DNA of 64,000 nucleotides from Haemonchus contortus (Eukaryota; Nematoda; Chromadorea; Rhabditida; Trichostrongylidae), in contig LS997566.1 in NCBI GenBank assembly GCA_000469685.2, positions 31,304,996-31,368,995 on the forward strand, given 5' to 3'. Numbering within the stretch: position 1 is the stretch's first letter; every line of letters begins with the position of its first letter. This document shows positions 1 to 11,433 of this stretch, piece by piece. The notes beneath the pieces were generated by a model. That model was given only the letters and a program-made list of their open reading frames with translations. It was not told where the DNA came from and searched no databases. Position numbers and translations under genes: made by a program.

Positions 1-212
1 TTTTGTGAGGCTCGAAACCAGCACCTGCATGAGCTCGCATCTTTCATCCTGGCATCCGACACTCTCTTCGACTGAAAATGCTACGGACGTTATTTTTATG
101 ATGTTGCTTGCTCAGACACCTTCATACAGGAAGCCCCAAAAATACTGTTACATAGAAAAAGCCAATTATCTTCCTCACTACTTAAGCGAAGGCAACCAGC
201 TTGGCACATAGT

Positions 213-1387
213 TTAGTACGACCGGTGCGGGTTAAAATCGAGACTGATCACTCGATGGGGCCTTTTTTTGGCTTCCACGACACAGCCTTCAGACGCTAAG
301 TCACGAGCCGATGATGAGCCGACAGCGATTTCATCCCATGCCTTCTTCGGAACCAATATGAGCGAGTCGATACTTCTGTAGCGAATAAAGCAGGCCTTCT
401 GCTGCAGCACCGATCACATCGAGTAGTCCAATAATTGGGCCCGGGGGAGAGAGACGACCATTCATTGCCAGGGATGAAGGTCGTCAGCTTGGTCGCGCAC
501 CAAGCCCGGGTCTTCAGCGACTTGTGCGCGGGCACGGAATCTTACTGGAAGACCCAGTGCTGGTTTCGAAGTGTGATTGGCCTCAAGGCAGTAGCTCCTT
601 CTTCAACATGTGCTAGGTGTAGTGATCCGTGTCGATCTTCAAGCCGGGATCGACGGAAACATCGGAGTTTACCCGCAGACGCACACTCCGACCCACACCA
701 TCACGCTGGCAGGGTGAGAGGTTCAAGAGAAGACTCTCCCCCTGGTATCGGCCTGCCTGAAGGGATGAGGAGCACCCGCCTATTTTGGATATTCGTTGCT
801 ACTCCACGAATAGCTCTCGTCGTAGAAGAGGGTCACCACGTGCTCTCCGGCAGCGGTCCGCGCGGTGTGGCCCGACATTCTTGTTCTTTTCTGTAAGGCA
901 ATGGTAAATTCTGGGTTTTGTAAGGATTTACTCCAAGTGGTCGTGTACCAACCTTCGATGGATTGTCGCGAGATCTTGAGCTCCTTGGCCACTTCTGCTG
1001 CTACAAGGGTTCCTGTCGGTGCACTTCTTCACAGCTATTCGATTCGCAGAAGTCGTCGCGCGGGGCGGTTTTTCAGATCAAGGACGGTTGGCAGCCGTAC
1101 CAGTCTCGTAATACCTCTTTAGAATCCTATAGACCGTTGAATGGCAGACGGAGAGCCTCTTCGCGATGAGAGATGAGGTGTCGCCAGCATCGTGTAAGTG
1201 CACAAGGGCGCCACACATAGGATTAGCGCGTCCCATCTCGGACTAACTAGTCTGATTCTGATGGAATTTAGTGATAATGATGAAATCATATAACTGCACG
1301 ATAGTAACTCAGATTTTCCGTATATCGATTTCATTGTGTAATACTACTCGGTCAAAGTTTCACAACAATAACTTTGACCACCCTGTA
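213..1387 (-). mobile_element. Decayed Tc1/mariner-type transposon
   Basis: Read on the minus strand, broken frames follow transposase order. A helix-turn-helix-like stretch containing AKELKISRQSI lies at about 990-900. Nearer 535-330 there is a catalytic-end signature resembling SPxxN followed by KAWDEI. Stops and frame changes separate these pieces, so no full transposase remains. The right end near 1387 carries ACAGGGTGGTCAAAGTT, and 1350-1380 is a short inverted repeat of the same bases (GGTCAAAGTT / AACTTTGACC). I did not find a convincing matching end near position 200, so the left boundary is approximate. The family-level call rests on motif order only. Confidence 0.5.
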
Positions 1388-1399
1388 ATTAGTCAAGGA

Positions 1400-1924
1400 G
1401 CCTTTACGGCGAATCATCGGGTTCGTGGTCCTGTGGTTTTCGGTAGCGCAGTCTTGAGTGGTCGTCTTAGAATAGATAACCGACAGTTGTCGTTTCTACA
1501 CCTCCTATGGCCACTACAGTCTGAGGACCATGAGACACTGTATCCCTGAATGAATGAGTGAGGAAAATCATTTCTATGCATTCAAGAAGGCCTGACCAAA
1601 TAGTGAATGGGTCAGCGGAGGTTGGGAAAAAGAGGTCGATCCAGTCCCACCTTCGGGGGTTAGGCCTTCTGCCATGTACCGGAGATCTTCGTCAGCTTCG
1701 CCTTTTTTGTCCCAATTTAGCTTGGAGGTGACCACGACCAATCTAGTACGAGTACGCCACGTAGGTGTTATTTCGTTTATCAGTAACGCGTCATGGTCCA
1801 CCCTTTCAAGAATGGCGGCCGTTAGCTGGATCGAAGCCATGCTGTCTGGGGATTATTTTGACTTTCGAACATTCAGCGCTCCACTGTTTTCCTGAAGACT
1901 GCATAAAGGTTGACAAGATGCAAA
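1400..1924. other. No gene recognised between mobile elements
   Basis: Open frames of up to 88 codons occur on both strands at 1574-1895, but none has a domain or splice pattern I recognise. The minus-strand frame at 1574-1840 has protein-like composition and may be part of a retrotransposon 5' region. Confidence 0.3.
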
Positions 1925-3680
1925 ATTTAGACAACTAAGGCTTCGCGAATGCAAAGCCCGACGGAGATTCGCTAATCAAAAGGCCAAAATGACATCGCTT
2001 CGTCGTCCAGACGGAACGGTTACTGCATCTCGAAAGGCAATAGAGAAGGTCATCCACGACTTTCACTCGGATCTCTTCGACAGCCACCATCTACCAGCCT
2101 ACCCACCGTCTTAGGCAAGACGGATATATCGCTCCTTCGGTTTTCCCATCCGAAATACGACATGCTATCCACGTCGATGAAGAACTGTACGGCGCCCGAT
2201 TCAGATAGGATCAAAACCAGAACAACTTGAGGTCTTCCACCAGTTATCGTCGGAACTCTGGCTAGGCTCTTCACGCGGTACCTGTCAGAATGCAAAGTGC
2301 CCACGTCGTGAAAATTAGCAAGGCTGTGTTACTGTATAAAAAGGGAGATCCAGACGATGTTGGCAATTATTGTCCAATCTAACCTGCTGTCTGTAATCTA
2401 TAAAACTTTTCACTCGCGTCATCCCAAACAAGATTGGCAGGATACTAGATGAAGGGCAGCCATGCGAGCAAGCAGGATTTCGGAGAGGGTTCAGCACGAT
2501 CGATCATATCCACACTATTACAAGATTCATTGAAGTATCGCGAGAGTGCAAAATGCCGTTATGTCTTTGCGTTCATCGATTTGAAGAAAGCCTTGGACAC
2601 CGTTGAGACAGAAGCGGTAATTGAAGCTCTGGACATCCAGGATGTTCCTACACAATATACAAGTTTGCTTCGTGAGCTTTACGACAGCTTCACGACCAGG
2701 ATTTCCAATATTCTACAAGGATTCATTACCAACGTGAACAGAGGTGTCAGGCAGGGCAATACCATTTCGTCCAAACTTTTCAGTGCCGCTCTCGAAAATA
2801 TCATGCGTCATTCGGAATGAGAAGACTTGAACAGCCGCTACCTACATTCAGCTCCGCTTTGAGACGACTTCGTGCTTATAACACCGAACATCGAGCAGGC
2901 GAAACAAATGTTGGCCGAGTTTGACAATGCTTGTGAAAAGATCGGCTTGAGACTGAACTTAACGAAGAAGATGTTCATGAAAGAGGGCTTGGTACCTGAT
3001 GCTCCCTTCACGCTAAAACGGAACGAATACCTCGGAATGCTCTAGCTATGTGCATTTAGGTCGGGAAGTCAACATGATGGACGACCTAACTCTGGAACTG
3101 TGCAGAAGGAAACGCGCCGCGTGGAGAGCATTTGAGAATATCGAGGGAAGTGAAGAAGACAAAGAACATCCGGCTCCGCGCTCACCTTTTCGACACTGCT
3201 GTCCTTCCTGCTTTGACGTACGCCTCGGAGACTCGGACTCTACGAAAGCAGGATGAGCATGTTGTCAACGTTATTCATCGCGTTTTGGAAAGGGCTATGC
3301 TCGGAATTCCCTGTACACGCAAGTGCAGAAAGGGGAATCCGGAGTTCCGAGCTCCGTCTACGAACAAAGACCAGGGATGCCGTTGATTACGCCAAGAAAT
3401 CGAAGACCAGGTGGGCCGGGCACGTTATGCGATATAGTGATGACCGTTGGACCAGGGCGGTTATTGACTGAATCTCTCGGAACATCAAAACGAACTCCAG
3501 AACGGCTGCCAACGAGATGGTCAGGTTCCTTCACAAAAATCTCTAAACGAAAAGAATGTTGATCCTCGTGTCCCTGAAGTGAGGACGATTGATTGGACCA
3601 CTTTGGCTCGTGACGGGGACGATTGGAGACGTTACAGGCGCCAACTCGAGGAAATCGACGATCAACGTGACGACAGGTGA
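1925..3680 (+). mobile_element. Decayed RTE-clade non-LTR retrotransposon, reverse transcriptase part
   Basis: Frames broken by stops and indels read through reverse transcriptase landmarks in the right order. These are a YKKGDPDDVGNY block near 2335, GFRRG near 2480, FIDLKKALDTVETEAVIEAL at about 2572-2630, GVRQGNTISSKLF at about 2742-2785, and a damaged FADD box near 2860. Then come a YLGREVNMM block near 3055, LPALTYASET near 3205, RWAGHVMRYSDDRW near 3410 and a C-terminal [11 protein letters not shown] ending in TGA at 3678-3680. This order is that of RTE-type elements, which encode an APE endonuclease and RT in one frame; no convincing endonuclease part is seen. FIDLKKALD retains the first catalytic aspartate, but the element cannot be functional. 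Confidence 0.8.
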
Positions 3681-5119
3681 TACAGGTGAAGGCTCCCCCA
3701 TGAGCTTCCGATCGAGAGGACCTAACCATGGAGCCCACTGTTCTTGTTAGCTGCCTCCATCTCATTCCATATACAGCATCTTCTATCGTCATTTGGCTCC
3801 TGCGATATCTTTGTTGATCACGTCCCCACCATTCGTTTGAAGCTCCTCAGTGTAGCTCTTTCGGACTCTATTGCATCTCAACTGGGATGGTTTTTTGGCC
3901 CGCACGCAGAATCGCACAAGCTCCTTTAATACTTTCATTCAGACAGGGCTGCTGCAAGACCATTCTAACAACCTCATATCTGATCCGACCCGATTGCTCC
4001 CTATCGCAGGCCTATCTCACCATCCTCATTTCTAAATTTGGCGTGGACGTAACAGAGGCTCTATTGGTGATGAAATATTAGCATCACTATGAGGAAATCT
4101 GGTGACAGACTTTGAGGTTGAAATGATCAGTTTTATTATATTGTTCGGTACTTATTTTATGATTGATTATATTGATACTCGAGGCTGAACAGTTGCTATT
4201 TTCCTCCCAGTCAAATGAGTGTTTTTTGATCCCAAGTGTTTCTCTGTATGTCTAAGAGACTGTTCTTCTGCACCTGATCCGGCTCGTTGTGTATTATCAG
4301 TAAATCATCAAATGCGCCTACGCTGTGTTCTTCTCGATGAACTCCGTGGGAAGATCATGACTTGAAGACAGGCCTTCATAAAAAATCAAATGAGCATAAA
4401 ACAACTAGACGGTGGACCATTAGTATGGTTGCTTTTTGATCCTTCTTGTGCTTTCTGTCACGTTTATCCTTTTTTGTTTTCCTTCTGATTCTGTTTGCGA
4501 TTTTCACCTAACACACTGATTTTCTCCACTTTCATGCTTTTTTCTTCCATATCGTCATTGCAAGAGGGTTATCGCTACCCAGGGGAATTTTACAAGCAGT
4601 TCTGCGATCCGACATAGACAGTTTGGCCATCTGGATGCTGGTATTTGTGCTGGGAGGCGGACTCTTCAAGCACGCGATCGGGTGATCGTGCCAACCAGAT
4701 AAATCACACAAACGTCCCAGAGAGGAGCGGCCAACAGGACATCTTGATCTGGAAGTCGACGGAGTCCATTCCCGAGGACGACGGTGGTGATCTTATCCCT
4801 ATCTCGAGGTCCAAGCTCGGTCACAACCAACATCTATGACTATTGAAATCTAGCTCTTTGTCCTTCACTTCGCAATGATGCCTCTTGACACATGTAGATT
4901 GGTGTTACCAATCAGTTTGTTGATACTCAGGTAAAACAATCACAACCTTCCGGTCTAATACAAAATTGGAGCTGGAGCACGATCTTCTGTGCGCGCGAGA
5001 TCAATGTCAAGAACAAATGCTCTGAATAGACACCACTTTTTGTTGCTAATAAGACCATATTCAGATAAATATCGACGTCTAGCTGTTTCCTAACCAACTT
5101 TGCGGAAATAATTCGTCTT
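3681..5119. other. No gene recognised
   Basis: Low-complexity T-rich stretches and short open frames only. No splice-linked exons, tRNA boxes or transposon ends were recognised. Confidence 0.4.
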
Positions 5120-5560
5120 TTACCATGCGGCTAACCCTGCATATAGCCTGGCATTTGGTTGACGATTAGGCGAAAAGTGACGGCGGCAAGAATCTAATGA
5201 CGAAATCAAAGCATGTCGTGAGTCATCATGCCGCAGCAATTCGGAAAGTCCAATTATTGACTGAGGGATTACCGCATACGAAGAGAGAACGGAATCTTGT
5301 AGATGACTTGCCCTTAACTTCCTGATGACGCACCGCATGACGGGGTGATGATGACTCCCAGCCTTTGCGCAGTGAACACTCCGATGTACCGATCCTGTGA
5401 CTTTAATTCTCACTACCTCCACGGAACCTTTGTTTGCAAGCGCTCCTGAATTCCTGTGGTGGCTCGACGACCCATTCTTTCCGTTAGCCATTGGCGGAAG
5501 CACTGCGGCACATCCTGACGCTCTATGCTGCTGGTGGCTTGTGTGTTTTAGCCCCAGCAA
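5120..5560 (-). other. 146-codon open frame of unknown status
   Basis: This is the longest open frame outside recognised elements in the first 25 kb. The product is rich in Ser, His and Arg and has no signal peptide, membrane span or motif I recognise. An opposite-strand frame overlaps it. It may be chance or part of an unrecognised repeat; I see no convincing flanking splice sites. Confidence 0.15.
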
Positions 5561-5875
5561 CTCATTGCGCAGGCCTAGTCATCTCCAATGAACTACTTTT
5601 CCTCTCACAGTGAAAAATTCGGCTACATTTCAGAAGCCAGATTTCTGATTCAGAATGCTGAGCGATTTCCATCAACTTTCAAATGTTCCCGATCACGCTT
5701 TCTGCTTTACCAGCGCTCAAATCGCTAGAACTCTGTTCACTGAATTTTTCTGTCTATGAAAGCGGGGTGAGAGGGGGAGAGGGCACACAATACGGGATAA
5801 GTTGCCAACATAGTTCCAAATTAATCATCTGTTTCTGAACAAGAATTTGTAGTGCCCAACTTTTATGTATTCTTC

Positions 5876-6310
5876 TTGAAGGCACAGTTCACGATAAATC
5901 TTGGGTACCTGGCTCGAGTAAAATAAGAGAAGTTACGGTGCAAATAAAGTAAAAATGGGAAAGGGCGAACATCGGAAACCCAAGAAATATAGGGCTCAAA
6001 AAAGTAATTATAAAGACTATACGAGATTGTGTGTCTGTAACCGTCTGGGTGTCCTACATGAGCGTAGTATTCGTCGTCATCCTGGCATCCTGAAATTTTT
6101 TTTGTGAATGGCGCTACCCTAACAAGGCAGTCATAACACGGCCATTTATGGGTGAATGCTTCGGCTAAGCTGGTTTAAACCCTGTAACGCACACCCTGTC
6201 GGGGTCGCTTTTAGACACGACAATGTGCCATGTGTCATTCTTAGAGGCTCCAGATTCATTCTAGGGGGGATCTCAATAAATTATTTTTGTAGTGAACACT
6301 GCTTCTGGAG
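5876..6310. mobile_element. TTAAAGGCACAGTT-type MITE, diverged copy
   Basis: The left end (5876-5897) reads TTGAAGGCACAGTTCACGAT. The right end near 6267-6310 keeps the family's GGGATCTCA followed by GTGAACACTGCTTCTG, a diverged inverse of the left end. The interior resembles the copies at 16501-16993 and 22725-23232. It has no coding capacity. Confidence 0.55.
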
Positions 6311-7241
6311 GTTTCACGATCAAAAATATATAATTTGGCCTAAAAAGAGAAGGTCAGCTAAGGTAAAACTACAATAAACAGCTAACACATCACTATCCAG
6401 TCTCGAAGGAATTCATGAAAGAATCCATTTTGTGATTTATATTTCAGTTCAATCACCATAATCAAAACAATGGCTTATCAGAGATCACAATGGTGTGCAA
6501 AATCAAAGCAACAAAAAGAATGTACAATTCAGACTTCAAGAGGAAGGCCCTGCAAAGGTTTGACACATTACATATCTGAAAGGCTTGCATTGCAGCGAAT
6601 TCGAATACATAACATGTTACTGGTTTCTAGCTATCCAGTAAACAACAACAATGAAAAACATATGACCCGGTCTCTTCAACGAAAAACAATCACCAAGAAT
6701 CTCTTTTAATACGAAACGAAATAAGCAGATACGAAAGCAGTGGATCTACTGATAATAGTAATGTTATGGGAAATCCTATGAACACCGAATATGAACAAAG
6801 GGCATGCTACTGGCTTCCATGTACCAAAGAACGGCTTTCGTGACATCTTTACCAATACCGTCAAGTTTCAGGCAGGCTTATCCCCTACCCACCTTAACAG
6901 ATATCACTGATGATCAGGACATTCTGGAATCTGTAAGTAACCACCCTGCAGCTAAAATTATTACCCGGACATTGCTTGATTCTGAAAACGCATATATCCA
7001 TCTACTTGGAAGTCTACGTTGCCCATGTAATAAGAACAACCGAGCTACAGGTCAGACGCGGAATATAGCTCCGCTTCACCGCTTCATTCCTATATGCTGA
7101 AGGCATCCTCCCTAAGCTTGTTCCGGTCATGAAGCTTATCGTACCCATTGTCCCTGACATCTTTTGCATAAACTAAGCAATAATATCATAACATACAACC
7201 TGGTATATTGTCCTAATTCGAAGTAACTGAAACAGGAAACT
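6311..7241. other. No gene recognised; 3' flank of the four-helix membrane protein gene
   Basis: Two plus-strand open frames (6470-6709, 6804-7100) have protein-like composition but no recognised domain and no consistent splice connection. No AATAAA was found just downstream (minus strand) of the gene's stop at 7242. Confidence 0.3.
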
Positions 7242-10200
7242 TCAGGAAACAAGCGTTCCCATTTCGTGCCGAGCTACTGCCCGTTGGGATCGTCGATTGG
7301 TGAGATAAGTTGAAAGTTCATCTCGATACACTAAGAAGACACTGAGAAGGTAGAGTGGTGCGCCTCCCATAACGAATAGCCAAAATCCACTTCCAAATGA
7401 TCTCTGAAACTTGAAATGATAGACCTTGTGACGAATACTTATTTACCAAATTCAGTATCCACTACTCTACACCCCATGAAATTGTACCTCCTACGCCTAC
7501 GCCTGGGCTGAAGTGAATCAGGAAATGGAAGAGCTTACTGACTAGTTTGTGTGTTGTTGTAGGAAGTAGTGCTGAGTCATTTATTCTTGGTGAACCATTC
7601 ATTTGTAGAGTACGCCACACTATGTATGCCACCAATTGATGTGGGCAGTGACTGCTGGTGTTTTTCAATGAGTCAGGAATGTAGTGATGCATAAGGCGTT
7701 TCTCCCGTTACAGCGGTAGGGTTACAGTCTTGCTAGACGTTTTGATTCATTTCCAGAGTTCTGCCGGGGTTTTCTGGAAGCTTCCGTAGAAATACTATAA
7801 AAGGACACTGCTCATTTGTATTCGCATACCATGTCAACTTTAATGATAGCGCAATTATTTGATCAGCTCGAGGTACGTGTTCAACCTTTTCGTGTCGGGT
7901 TGTTTAGCGTTGGAACGAGGTGCGCACAGAAACGATTAGACGGGGCCTCAAGGCCAAACGTTGGACACAGGTTTCAATGGGTTTCAGCAGCGGACCAACT
8001 GGATTCGGACTCGTAAACAAGTACATGTTGGAAATGGATAGACAGTTCGGTCATCATGTGGTTGCATGAGCAAAGAAGAGATAGCCGGTTTGATATAAGT
8101 GCACACGTGATGGTGTCCTCAGATAGAAACCCCTGGCACCCAGTATGAAGCAATTTGGAGAGGTTCTACCGGTTCATTAAAAATTAAATTCACAAGAACC
8201 TCTACTCGATTCCACTTGTTTCGAAGCTCACACTTGAAAAACCTCATCTGGGGCAAATATTACTCATGACCCGGGAAAAGGTAAATGGGTAGCACGTGGT
8301 AAAATATAACTCACATCGTATCCGTTTTGTAAAACGTCCATGACACCGTCTACGTAGTATGCAATAATCACAACTATCCACAAAATCACAAACAGAAGAG
8401 CTGAAAAAGAAAAAACAATCGGACAATGGCAAAATTGCTTGATGCAATCGAATGTGCGGCTAACTCGAGCCGTTCGAACTAATGTAAGCTGAATCGCGCT
8501 CAAACAAAATGATCGCCGGGGTCGCCGTTTCAAGCACAACATAGTGAAAGTGGTGTAGGGTAGGAAGGGAAGAGATAGTCGTAAAGAACAAGTGATGTGA
8601 AATGAAAAAATCTATGAATGTTGATTAGCGCTAAAGGAGGTAGAGGGCGCTCGACGGAAGCGCAAGGGTTTGGAGGGAGGGGGAAGGGCGAGCAAGTGCG
8701 AGAGCGGCGGTTTTGAAGTTTTGATGTACACGAAATTGGAATTGTACGCATCAAGACCTGAAGTCTTAGGATAAAGTCGTGGGACGTCAACCAATCCTGT
8801 CTGGGGGGTTCGCTCATGCATTCGACTTCTCTTCATAATCGTAATGTCGTATTGTAGAGTCTCTACAACAACTTGCGGTGTCCAAACGATGTTCAAGTTA
8901 GTGCTTTCATCCTCCTGAACGAATCTGGTACCAATTGGCCGACCCCGAAGAAAGGGAAGGCTCGGTTAGCCTAGGCGGATATGATGCGAAGAGATTCCGA
9001 GAATTTTTACTTTGCCTTTGGGCTTCGGATTGTGCTTATGCATGGAATTCTCATTCCCGATATTTTTTTGTTGTTCACTTATCGTTGGTTACCCACCATT
9101 CATACTGACCCAGATTTATGATCCTCTCAAACCCAGTAATGGTTAGACTAAGCGATTGAAGGGCCGATGGCTCTATTCCTTTCTAACCTCAAACAACTAG
9201 GATATCTTCTCAAGCTCACTTCAACCCGATAATCTGATTTTTGGCAACTCGAGCACTTCCTGCTTCAGCCTTCATTGCCGCTTTGACGAGGGCACGCCCA
9301 GATTTTACAGGTTCAGAAGCTGTGGTAAATTTGGTACAGATACGTGAAATCCATTCCCTATGTTTTGAGAATTGGAAGCCATCTTTAGGCCTACAATTAG
9401 TCGAATTGTTGAAAATGTGAGGGAATCCAAGAGTCAAAGAATAAAAAATTCAAAAATCTAGAAAAGAACCGAACAAAATCCAAAAACCAAGAGAAGGAAA
9501 GGAAAAAAATTGTAAAAAATACCGGTACTATTCCACTATTACAACCCCAAAAACTCAAAATTTTAATTTTCGATGAAACTTCGCCTATAGGGGTAATCCG
9601 ATGCCCTGATAACGAATATGACCTTCATTTTTGGCGCTGGCGCCATTTGGCGCCAATTTGGCGCCAAGGGTGTTTTAACCAAATTTGCTGAAAACTTGCG
9701 TTTAGGGGTTATTTGAGGTCCTGATAACGAATATAACATCCATTTCTGTGTCCTCAGACAACGAATAAAACTTTTATTGAGCCACATCGTCTCCCCCACA
9801 ACCTGTATGCCTAGTCGTCGCGCCAAATAGCCTCAGCGCGTAAAATGGATGTTATATTCGTTACCAGGACCTCAAATAACCCCTAAACGCATGTTTTCAG
9901 CAAATTTGGTGAAAACACACTTGGCGCCAAATTGGTGCCAATTGGCGTCAAATGGCGCCAGCGTCAAAAGTGAAGGTCATATTCGTTATCAGGGCATCGG
10001 ATTACCCCTATAGGCGAAGTTTCATCGAAAATTAAAATTTTGAGTTTTTGGGGTTGTAATAGTGGAATAGTACCAAAATACCTTCTAAACCACACAGATA
10101 CAGAAGATGTCGTTGATATTTTTTAGCAAACTGTTCAGCTTTGAGGTTGCAGCAACAGATGACGCATATGGCGAACCATACAATTTGCATAAAAAGAAGA

Positions 10201-11433
10201 ACTCGGGCGATGTAAAGCGCTAAGTACATTGCTGAAAAATAATCAATCCATTCGACGGCGATGAAGTAGAACTGGAGCAAAGCACTCATCGAGATGCGCG
10301 GATCAGCCTACCTGTGCTCGGTGCATGCGTGAAGGCGAACGGTCGCGGCAGAATCGCCGTCTCGTTTTCATATGACTGCCAAGTATGACATTTAATGGCT
10401 TCGTGCGTTTTTAAACAGTCATCATTCAAACCACGCTGTAAATGATATTCTTGCTACATTAGCAGTTATTAGACCGGAACTTGTGGGCGTTAATCAATCC
10501 TATCTGAGGGATGCACCCCGCATTCCACCTCCACTCAGAATATGACTCTGAGGGGCGTAATGAATGCGTATGTAGCCAGAACAATGGCTTGCAGTGGTAA
10601 GCCTGCTACCGATTAAATGACCCTCGACCTCGAAGGAACGAAAGGGATGAAAGGCTTCGACGGACATAGACCCGGAATTCGAACCCGTCATCATGCGTGA
10701 GAGATAGTGCGCCTTTTGCCACTTCACCTCCTCCGCCGATATTGAAACAAGGGTATTCGTTTTTCACGTATGCCTTTCGCAAACGCGATAAACTCGAATT
10801 TAAACTTGAGGGGCAGAGATGGCGTAGCGGCGAATGGCTCTCACTATTACGTGCATGGCCCAGAAATCAAATTTTAGAGCGAATCCACCCTGGCCAAATA
10901 AGCCTTTCGTTCTTACGGGGTGTGTTAATTGGTGCTAGGCTCGTCGAGGGAGAGGGGGTGGGTGGGGGGGGGGGGGGGTGGGAGGAGGATCAAAGCACAA
11001 GATTGATTCACACCAGGGAACAAGAAGGGAGATTCCGGCGAAGGTGAAAAATACCAAGTGGAAAAATACCAAGTGGGACGCTACCACACGCAAAACATCG
11101 GTTTGATTCTTACTTAGGTAAACAAAAACTTCCATCTACTTTCCTCCCCGGGTACATTGATTCATGGTACATCTCAACTACCCATACCGTACACCTTGAA
11201 TACCTAGACAGGACTACGAGTATGAGTGGAAGTGAACGCGAGAAATAGAAATAGAAGAGAAGAGATAAACACATGAAAACGGGGGTAAAACTCACTTGTA
11301 GTTCGTTCTCGTTGTTGAAGAGAACTAGCCATGCATTATTTCTATATCCGAATATCATCAGAACTTCGGCAATAATGGAACATGATACAGAATACATATA
11401 CGTGCATATTTTAGTATCAGCAACTTCGGTCAT
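7242..11433 (-). CDS. Four-exon gene for a 191-residue four-helix membrane protein
   Basis: Exons assembled by phase: 11433-11296 (138 nt), 10271-10082 (190), 8400-8315 (86), 7403-7242 (162), totalling 576 nt and ending in TGA. Phases agree (0, 1, 0). Acceptors are CTCCAG, TTTTTCAG and TTTCAG; donors are GTGAGT, GTATTTT and GTGAGT. The start ATG lies two bases after a TTCCAG acceptor (11436), as in spliced-leader trans-splicing. Hydrophobic segments fall at residues about 10-31, 60-87 (containing ICVICCC), 111-126 and 146-164. The C-terminal tail is short and basic (TNRRSQRAVARHEM). No signal peptide or enzymatic motif is seen, so the function is unknown. A small tetraspan protein of the LAPTM or unknown-function type is possible. 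The exon 2 start is the least certain point: TTTTTCAG at 10232 is stronger but out of phase. The large introns hold SINEs and a foldback element. Confidence 0.7.
8783..8980 (-). mobile_element. tRNA-derived SINE, head-truncated copy
   Basis: This copy shares the family's ATTCGACTT, CAACTTGCGGTG and TCTGGTACCAATTGGCCGACCCC blocks in order. It stops before the tRNA-like head. It lies in intron 2 of the four-helix membrane protein gene. Confidence 0.65.
9524..10074. mobile_element. Foldback MITE, 551 bp, with 8-bp target duplication
   Basis: Two arms of about 235 bp (9524-9760 and 9838-10074) are inverted copies around a centre of about 75 bp. The termini are GGTACTATTCCACTATTAC and its inverse. 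The element is flanked on both sides by AAAATACC (9516-9523 and 10075-10082). The arms carry repeated GGCGCC palindromes. It has no coding capacity. Eight-base duplications are typical of hAT- or Merlin-type transposases, but the family is not established. Confidence 0.85.
10486..10738 (-). mobile_element. tRNA-derived SINE copy with head
   Basis: On the minus strand the head reads AGGTGAAGTGG (A-box like) and then GGTTCGAATTCC (B-box like). The body ends in the shared GGGATTG-type tail. The head lies at the 10738 end, so the copy is oriented minus. It sits in intron 1 of the four-helix membrane protein gene. Confidence 0.75.
10955..10985 (+). repeat. G-rich tract with a long G run
   Basis: A G-run of about 14 bases is flanked by shorter G runs, giving quadruplex potential on the plus strand. 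It lies in intron 1 of the minus-strand four-helix membrane protein gene. Confidence 0.7.
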
